From Turnera subulata (lineage: Eukaryota; Streptophyta; Magnoliopsida; Malpighiales; Passifloraceae), in NCBI GenBank assembly GCA_028386065.3, contig JAKUCV010000352.1, forward strand, positions 1 through 64,000: a stretch of 64,000 bases of DNA, given 5' to 3'. The notes beneath the pieces are model-generated. The model saw only the letters and a program-made list of their open reading frames with translations. It searched no databases and was not told the DNA's origin. The position numbers and the translations under genes were made by a program. Numbering within the stretch: the stretch's first letter is position 1; every line of letters begins with the position of its first letter. This document shows, one piece after another, positions 56,788 to 64,000 of the stretch.

Positions 56788-57052
56788 ATGGATCTAAAAT
56801 CCACGAAGAAAACCTATGGGGATTCACCTACAAGGTCCCGAAGATATGATCTCCTCCCAGACGATGCACTAAGACTGATTTTTTCGAAAACGTCTTTTGT
56901 TGATCAAATTCGTATGAAACTGGTTTGCAAGAACTGGAAAAAACTATTAGATGGAGGAGATATCAGGTCTGCAAGTATATTGCCATGGATAATGTTCTAT
57001 ACCAATCCCCGGTGATGAGGGGCTTCTGGAGGATTTGTGCAAACTATATGAT
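56788..57052 (+). pseudogene. F-box/DUF295 copy 3, truncated to the F-box
   Basis: The ATG at 56788 encodes MDLKSTKKTYGDSPTRSRRYDLLPDDALRLIFSKTSFVDQIRMKLVCKNWKKLLDGGDIRS, a full F-box very like copy 1. After WIMFY a 14-base deletion relative to copy 1 shifts the frame to a TGA at 57013-57015. Homology resumes (GTGATGAGGGGCTT...CTATATGAT) until a Tat-type LTR begins at 57053 and removes the DUF295 domain. The 75-residue product would be an F-box alone; I treat it as a pseudogene. Confidence 0.85.
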
Positions 57053-57498
57053 TGATATGACCAAAAATGCTCTTAGGACTAATAAGCTTGAGCCATGATT
57101 TATAAAACCTGATTGTCCAATTGAAGGAGGTCAAACAATGAGAAGTCCATCTTCCTTTATAGTCTACACCCACATATGTCCAAAATGGAAGCCTAATATG
57201 GGGCATCCCATACTAGGTCAGAGGTACACTCCCTATGGTTTTCCCAAGGAAGCTCCACGGCAGCTCAAGGCGGGAACCTCGGGGCATCAAGCTTCCCAAA
57301 CACGACTTGCTCAAGAAGCCATGACAACTTAAATCATGGCTGAAATCAAGGAAAAGTGGGCCCACCACAACTTGTCCACAAAGTAACTAATAGTGTATTT
57401 TGACTCTATAAATAGAGAGTCCACATTCATGTACAAACTAATGGCAAATTGAAGGGAATAATACAATTGTCATTTACTCTCTCAATTTTTCCATATCA
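57053..57498 (+). repeat. 5' LTR of the Tat-like element
   Basis: It starts TGATATGACC within F-box copy 3 and ends CCATATCA. A TATAAATA box at 57407-57414 sits inside the inverted repeat GACTCTATAAATAGAGAGTC. Confidence 0.8.
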
Positions 57499-57500
57499 TT

Positions 57501-57517
57501 TGGCGACCACAGTGGGA
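57501..57517 (+). promoter_or_regulatory. Primer-binding site of the Tat-like element
   Basis: TGGCGACCACAGTGGGA, two bases after the LTR. It fits the TGGCGAC class of sites, probably tRNA-Arg, used by Ogre/Tat elements rather than the tRNA-Met type of the other elements here. Confidence 0.7.
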
Positions 57518-59060
57518 GTCCGAGAGGTTCCCTACGAGAAAATCTTTTGAGGAAGGGTTCAACCAGAATCAACCGACAACATCAATCCAATGAACAGATC
57601 AAGTATCAACGAAACTCACCTCAAAGAGCAACGATGCAATCAAGGCATATAGAGCCACGCACAAAACACAAATCGAATTCAACAGTCCATCGACCGAAAA
57701 AGCACGCATCAAAAAATTCGATCCAATCAACAAATCGAGTTCATCATCAACAACAAAAAATCGGTATGAAAACGACCGGATCTATGTAGTCCATACAATT
57801 TGAACATGTGTTCAACAACAACAAACAATCAATTAAAAAGGGAAGGTTTCCCGGCAGCTTTGCTGCCGAGATTCAGCCACGAAAAAATGGAACACTTGCT
57901 TCCCGGAGCCAAGACATGACCTGATGACCACCGCTTTCCACCGACACAGTCTAGTTAGACTACAATCTGACCGGATCGTGACATTACCGCACGAGTTCCC
58001 GCCAAGGATGGTTGTTCACAGCAGCCCAACAAGCGACCTGGGTTGATAAGGGTCCCTACCTGCCTCGATTGTGCCTGAGAACTGTAAGGACAAAAAAGCC
58101 CGCGGGGTTGCTGGAGCCAAGGACCAGGTAACCATTGAGGAACCTCGCCATTGATGCCGCCCCTACAGTGGCAGTCGTTGCGTGCTCACTCCTGTTGGAT
58201 GCACTGAAGAATCGTCGTCGTTGCCCATTCCCCTCACGGGTGCGATGATGCCGCTGTAGCAGGCAACCGCCAACGTCAGCTCATGTCACCACCCTCCTTT
58301 AGAGTCAGATATGCTGAGATCTCGAAAGGACGCACCCAGATACGCCCTCGCCGGAGCCGAATCGCCGCCCTCGAAGTCACACTCCCTGCCAGCCACCATT
58401 GCAGGTTGTCGCATAGACGAGTGCTACTCTTTGGGACAGAGAAGCCGGACCTCCACCGGATACTTTTAGATTCAAGCAAGATCCATCCATGTTCGAAAAA
58501 TTCTTCATCACCTGCTTGAAGACGCACCTCCGCCGGAGCCAAACCCGTCGTCGCTCTGGTTTAGCATCACACCTCTAGTCACTCGCGAGTCATCGCGTGC
58601 TTCTCCATGGCTAGTGAGTTTTAGGCACCACGCACCACTATAGTTCGTGCAAATGGACTGAGATCCAACCGGATCTCAAACAATCATCGTCACCAAAGTG
58701 AGATCCACGTTGCCGCTTGAGGTGCGAGAGAATCCGCCCTGTTTGTGGCCCTTACCAGCACACAGATGATGAGATCTAATGAGGTCCTCGCCATTGAAAT
58801 TGAGCCTGCAGTCCATGCTAACCCGCCGTCATCGGACACCGCAACTCGCTTGCAGCCTCGCCTGAGCTTGAAGTGGTGGCAAAGTCGTGTTTGGTAAGGG
58901 AGCATCACGAATGAAGCAGACAAGCGCGTACAAAACGCGTGAAGAGAAAAACCAAGTGAAGAGCAGAAAAATGCTTGAAAAAGAAGAGAATATCCAACGG
59001 CCCAAAACATTGTTGGCCCAACAGTCAACCCATATTATAATCTGAAGCGTCGACAACCCA
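57518..59060. other. Leader region of the Tat-like element
   Basis: It contains an 80-codon basic, Q/N/R-rich frame (57547-57789) and a GC-richer stretch (57890-59060) rich in GCCG and ACCACC, with no domain I recognise. The latter could be a decayed upstream ORF or captured sequence. I do not call a gene. Confidence 0.4.
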
Positions 59061-60870
59061 CAAGCCCAAATTCAAAATGCAGTGGTCCAGGAGCAAAGGC
59101 TTGTCTATAAACCAATACTTCATATTATGTGTTCATTCATAACAGCTGGCATAAATTGGTACCAAAATAATTGACACGGTTTATACATTCTCCACATGCA
59201 GCTTTATTACATTCCATGCGATTATTTTGGAGCAGAATGCAAGTCTTGCATATGATATTAATTCACCTAGCGAAAGGGCCATTGACAATGCTTGCATGCT
59301 TCCTTATTTTTATACGCTATGCATAAGACATGGAGATTAAGGGTTCATTATAAATCATGAAGTCATGTCATTTCTATGCCTTTGGCAAATACATTCGCCT
59401 AATGATTATAACCGAACAGAAGAGATTAGGAACAAAGACTTGCCAATGCCTTAAACTTTACCGTGAATGAATAATGCACATCTAAAAATTGGATATTAAG
59501 GTCCGTACTCGGATTCTACTACTTGAACAATATTATAGGCTTTCTTGACGAAATACAGCCTTGCATAACAATGGATACTACTATGCTCATTCACTTCACG
59601 CACTAGTCCACAATCATATGCCATGTGATTATAGTGCTCACTTTCTTTGTATGATAATTATTCCTATTTGATGTGACGCATACAACATAAGAATCATGAT
59701 ATAATTATTGCTTAATTATTCTATATCTCCCTATTCTCATTGACAAACGGCAATGTGTAAAATTGCATAAATGAGACCACCCGATCACTCTTTGATATAG
59801 TATCAAAGATCCGGTTAAGCTATAGTGGTGCCTGACATTATGGCTTGTGACTTTATTGTTGCAACTTTGTAAGCCCTATTTATGCTACCTTGGTGTACGC
59901 TAAAACATATTTGGTGATTTACACTTACATAATTTTTATCATGAGTAGTAATAAATTCGTCATTGTTAATGTTGCCTTGATGTAATGATTTTGGCATCTT
60001 ATGCATCCAGAAAATGCAAGTTTACCATGGCATCGAGATAAATAACCGTATTCTGTGACATTTATTATAATATATTCAGTTACATCATGATTATCATTAT
60101 AATATGTGCAATCATAGCATGATTACTTGCTATTACCTGTTAAACATTTTATCCTTAGCAATGTTGCTCAATAAGCTAATATGATGCTAATCTGGCCATA
60201 AAAAAATGTCATGAGGGTTGTTTAAATGGTCCCTCCCCGTTTCGCATACATCAAAGTTTACATGAAAGTCATGACAATTGATTATAATTATTGTCATTAT
60301 GTTACTTCATTATTTGCAAATATTAAATCATTTATCATCGATATCCCGTATAGTGGACAGTCTCACAAAATAGCTGAGTGTTCATTGCTTTCATATGCTA
60401 CTTCATTGCACCTCTGTGGTTTTATGGAACTAAATACTCCATGTTTGCATATGACATTAATTCGACCATAAGGCGTCTTGAAATGATTCCCATTTTACAT
60501 CGCCCATACTGGTATACAATATAAGAATGGCCATATGATTATTGTTATGATTACTTAAACCATTCCATGTTCTCCGTGTTTTCGTTGGCAATTGAAATAT
60601 GCTCCCTCATTATGCAACAATAGTTGAAACTACTCCATTACTCTTTAATATGGTATAGCTAACGTCGATATGTTGTCACCGAACATGTTTTGTAGCCTTT
60701 TTTCATTATGGCTTTGATCGTGTTATGTTTCTTTGGTGTGTAACCATAACACGTGATGTCCAGTGATGCATGCTTACATAATTTCCATCATTGATATATG
60801 AATACTAGTGAAATTATCATTGATGTTTTTTGGTACTTCATGTGTTGAGAAAACAATTGATAAGGATCCA
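59061..60870. repeat. AT-rich region of the Tat-like element with diverged long direct repeats
   Basis: 59770-60010 and 60630-60860 align loosely at a distance of about 860 bases (shared ACTCTTTRATAT.GTAT, TTACATAATTT.CATCA and a TGCATC/TTCATG end). TTGCATATGA(T/C)ATTAATTC recurs near 59246 and 60444. No coding potential is seen. Confidence 0.5.
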
Positions 60871-61339
60871 GGAACCTTTTTAAATGTCCCCCGAGGAGGA
60901 GCAAATGTCAAAGCAAATTTGGAGCAATGTTTACAAAAAGGAGGAACCCCGGTGATAGGACCTTGAAGCAATATCTAGAGCAATTTTACAGACAACAAAA
61001 GCTCGACAGGGTCCCCATTACAGGATCCCGAAGCCAAGGATGCCACTGCCCTCAACTCGGAGCCAGAAGTTAAAGAGCTTCCCGAAGAAATCTGCAAATG
61101 AGAAGAATTCAGATTTCATCCAGTATGTTACTTCCATCCCAACCATACAATGGTTACAAGCAACCTGAGAAGTAGTATTTTGCAAGGTGACGAAAACCAT
61201 CCTCTATATTGACACGCAAGGCTGCTGGGACGAGTTCCCACCAATATCCACAGCTTCTTCCTATTACTGGCGGATCCACAACTTCCTGACTTCCGGACCT
61301 TTAATTCCCCGAAAAGGACAACATATACACACCTCCTTA

Positions 61340-61636
61340 ATGTCCAACATGATGTAGGAGAATTTCTCAAGGAGTATGTCTAGCAACTCAACAAAGAATA
61401 TTGCCAATGGAAGATAAAAATGCTAAGACGGTTGTCACTTGAAGGGTCAGGAGAAGAGCTTCCCTAATTCGCTTTTCTGGTTCCCCAAACGAATAACAAC
61501 CAACTCACAAAGAGGCTAGCTGAGTACATTTGTTGGAATGGTGCCCGCCTGCCTAAACATAACAAAATGGTTACTGAGGATACCAAACACAAAGACGAGT
61601 CACAACCAAATCCAAAGGCCTCCGATAGAAGTTAGG
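61340..61636 (+). pseudogene. Tat gag remnant
   Basis: One frame reads NVQHDVGEFLKEYV-stop-QLNKEYCQWKIKMLRRLSLEGSGEELP-stop-FAFLVPQTNNNQLTKRLAEYICWN. This follows the Retrotrans_gag pattern of Tat elements (GESL-x-YV-x-RF-x-E followed by an A-x-KYI segment). At least two stops break it. Weak homology extends upstream toward 61000. Confidence 0.65.
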
Positions 61637-62799
61637 CAACACAACAAATATGATGTCAGGACAATCCGACATACTCTCTTGAGTTTTGCTGAGACCCACG
61701 TGATGAGCCTCAAAGGCTGCCCCTACGACGATTCAATAACAAAGGAATGAACAGAAAAGGACTGCCCTTCATGGGGGCTACCAGATCCGGACCCTCCAGA
61801 AATCTACTTCACCAAAGGAGGAGGACCCTCCCGAATACTCTTGGAGTCCTCACCAACTTTTCTTCAAACTAAATCCTGCACAATTCTGAATGCATCTACA
61901 AGCGGAGGAAAGCAATCAACACACAAGCTCTAGCATATCTCCTTGCAAAATGTATATTTAACAAGTCAATCCAAAGGTTCTACAAGAAGCATGGATCCTC
62001 TTAGTCGGTTGAGTCCTATGTCCTATAGGAGCAGACGCACGAGCAACTATTGAGGATCCCTAGGGAACCATATATGTTATAGCTCCCTGGTCTTTCCTCC
62101 TAATCACTAATGATCTGGCTGAATATAAAGCACTCAAAGCTGGTTAAAGAACCAACACCTTGCAGCACCAAGTTGGGCAACTCTCAAGAATAAATTAAAA
62201 ATGGCTCATCAAGCTAAATAATCCTTGAAGGAAGGAAGCTAACGATTAAGCACGATCCAGTAGAACAACGCATGGTAGCCCACGTCCTCAAAAATAGTTA
62301 ATCTATCAGAAGGGAACCTTCCCCATAATGCTATAATCGAATCGTTGAATGCCCTAGGCATTGAATCCAGCAGCGGGATCATGATACTTGGCAAAAGAAG
62401 TCCATCCAAACATATGAGGGGTGCACATCAAGATGGATGACAGCATATCCGCAAAAATACATATTATCGGTGACCATGGAAAATGATCCAAGCCACATTT
62501 AAAGATCAAGGGAAGCAAAAACTACAACTGTATTTAATGCTAAAAAGGCTACAAGCCACAACAAAGGAGTACCAACACTCTAGGTGTCGGGGGCTGGTAG
62601 TGGAACAGCTACCAAGAGATTCCTAATTTGCTGGGGAGTTCGAATCCCATCAAGTATACCATTCACAACTGATCGATGATAATATTAATATGATAAGCTT
62701 CCCACAAAGTCAATATCCTATTGTGCAGGCTCGCGAGAGGGTTAAAATTGGCCACCCGATACTTTTGTGCCACTAGAAAGAATGCAATCAAAAGCACCC
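61637..62799. pseudogene. Decayed pol region of the Tat-like element
   Basis: Near 62108-62145 a frame reads NDLAEYKALKAG, matching the N(N)EAEYEAL signature of the extra RNase H carried by Tat elements. The flanks hold stops in all frames. No reverse transcriptase or integrase motif is recognisable, so a large deletion or heavy decay is likely. Confidence 0.55.
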
Positions 62800-63400
62800 T
62801 CTTTGAAGGTACTAATACATTCAAGGATGCCCTTTCCAGGGGTACCTGCCGAGGTTCTTCCATATTGATGGGAACTTCACACTTAACGGATGCCCTTTTC
62901 AGGGGTACCTACCAAGGTTCTTCCATGTTGATGGGAACTTCACACGTAACGGATGCCTTTTTCAGGGGTACCTACCGAGTTTATTCCATGTTGATGGGAA
63001 CTTCACACTTAACGGACGCCCTTTTCAGGGGTACCTGCCGAGGTTCTTCCATGTTGATGGGAACTTCACACTTAATGGATGCCCTTTCCAGGGATACCTG
63101 CAGAGGTTCTTCCATGTTGATGGGAACTTCACACTTAACGGATGCCCTTTTCAGGGGTACCTACCAAGGTTCTTCCATGTTGATGGGAACTTCACACGTA
63201 AGGGATGAATTTTCAGGGGTACCTACCGAGTTTATTCCACATTGATGGGAACTTCACACTTAACAGACCCCCTTTTCAGGGGCACTAATCAGGGATTTTC
63301 CATATTGATGGAATCCTCACACTTAACTACGCCCTTTCCAAGGACACTTATCAAGAATCTTTCATGTTGATGGGATCTTCACACTTGACAGACACCATTT
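62800..63400. repeat. Tandem array, unit about 63 bp, nine to ten copies
   Basis: Units share AGGGGTACCT(G/A)CC(G/A)AGGTTCTTCCATGTTGATGGGAACTTCACACTTAACGGATGCCC in staggered form. Anchor GGTACC-type positions are 62843, 62906, 62969, 63032, 63095, 63158 and 63220, so the period is 63 with one 62; later units decay. Because 63 is a multiple of three, a 174-codon repetitive ORF stays open at 62721-63245; it is not a gene. Confidence 0.9.
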
Positions 63401-63600
63401 TGTGGAATGCTCAAAAGGTTGTCCATCTCTTAATATGGTATGTACAAATCATTCAGGATGCCAGAAAATCACAAAGTGCGCAAAAGGCTTTCCCTGAAAA
63501 TGGAGCCCCTCATAAATGAAAGGATGCTCATCTCTTAATGAGGCACCGTAACGAAATCCATCCATTCCCTGGTTATAGCAACGAAGGCGAAGAGGTGCCT
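63401..63600. other. Spacer between two tandem arrays
   Basis: Unique sequence of the Tat-like element, no gene. Confidence 0.5.
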
Positions 63601-64000
63601 AAAATAGACAACCCGTCGAGTGGTTCAAAACAGGGAGCCGTGGAGGTTCCCAAAACAAAGGCCAGGAGGTGCCCAACAAAGATAACCCATAGAGTGGTTC
63701 AAAACAAGGACCCGTAGAGGTTCCCCAAACCGAAGGCCATGAGGTGCCCAACAAAGATAACCCATAGAGTGGTTCAAAACAAGGACCCGTGGAGGTTCCC
63801 AAAACGAAGGCCAGGAGGTACCCAACAAAGATAACCCATAGAGTGGTTCAAAACAAGGACCCGTAGAGGTTCCCAAAACGAAGGCCATAAGGTGCCCAAC
63901 AAAAATAACCCATAGTGTGGTTCGAAACAAGGACCCGTGGAGGTTCCCAAAATGAAGACCAGGAGGTGCCCACAAAGATAACCCATAGAGTGGTTCGAAA
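63601..64000. repeat. Second tandem array, unit about 74 bp, continuing past the window
   Basis: Anchor ACCC(A/G)T positions are 63611, 63685, 63760, 63834, 63908 and 63981, so spacings are 74, 75, 74, 74 and 73. Each unit carries GAGTGGTTC(A/G)AAAC, GGACCCGT(A/G)GAGGTTCCC and GGAGGTGCCCA-like blocks. It is unrelated to the 63-bp array. Confidence 0.9.

Larger units (their letters stand above)
57053..64000 (+). mobile_element. Tat/Ogre-lineage Ty3-gypsy element, decayed, running off the window
   Basis: A 446-bp LTR is followed by a TGGCGAC-type primer-binding site, then about 3.8 kb without conserved coding sequence, a gag remnant (61340-61636), an extra RNase H remnant (about 62110) and two tandem-repeat arrays. 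Long leaders, an additional RNase H and tandem repeats near the 3' end are known features of plant Tat/Ogre elements. No 3' LTR or right duplication is inside the window. It disrupts F-box copy 3. Confidence 0.78.

Noticed and set aside
57547..57789. 80-codon basic frame after the Tat primer-binding site
   Set aside because: Could be a short leader ORF, but it has no recognisable domain and no ATG at its start; kept only as part of the leader description.
62721..63245. 174-codon ORF with 21-residue repeats (MLMGTSHLTDALFRGTYQGSS type)
   Set aside because: It exists only because a 63-bp non-coding tandem unit is a multiple of three. It sits inside a decayed retroelement and has no start or domain support.

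Overview
The window is nuclear DNA of a flowering plant, most likely a eudicot. The evidence is plant F-box/DUF295 genes, plant Ty1-copia, chromoviral Ty3-gypsy, Athila/Tat and L1-type elements, and AT-rich spacers. I cannot name the species. There is no bacterial, viral, rRNA, tRNA or CRISPR locus. About nine tenths of the window is transposable-element sequence.

Host genes: a tandem family of three F-box/DUF295 paralogues on the + strand. Copy 1 (1504-2664) looks intact. Copy 2 (54972-56063) has an in-frame stop inside the F-box. Copy 3 (56788-57052) keeps only the F-box; it carries a frameshifting deletion and is cut off by an LTR element. All three have related promoters with a TATATAAG box and the same AAGCCATGG start context.

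Layout: 1-896 is an LTR and probable retroelement tail. From 3390 a 5'-truncated L1-like LINE begins. Its reverse transcriptase is split by a solo LTR (3749-5275, duplication CTAAC). Its 3' tail is split by a CACTA-like DNA transposon (6981-54301, duplication TTA); the LINE AATAAA and poly(A) reappear at 54305-54344. About 43 kb of retroelements lie inside the CACTA element. They are a Copia (8175-12783), a Tekay-like chromovirus (14138-31113) holding a coding-free Athila-like element (17411-23616), and three long chromovirus-type solo LTRs (31252-34036 minus, 34195-38267 plus, 39147-53629 minus). The last solo LTR holds a young SIRE-like Copia (42605-52965), which itself holds an Athila-like fragment (49330-51205). 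Nesting is five deep, and nearly every boundary is supported by a target-site duplication read directly in the sequence. From 57053 to the end is a decayed Tat-lineage element with gag and RNase H remnants and two tandem-repeat arrays.

The most unusual signals are: (i) 19 copies (17 in the partner LTR) of the palindrome AACATCGATGTT in the SIRE-like LTR, mostly in pairs exactly 20 or 21 bp apart; (ii) one non-canonical primer-binding site, TGGTAGCGGAGC, shared by two Copia and one Gypsy element; (iii) small hairpins in the chromovirus LTRs whose stems covary between copies; (iv) a mosaic LTR with two LTR starts in tandem; (v) long inverted LTR pairs that could form hairpin RNA.
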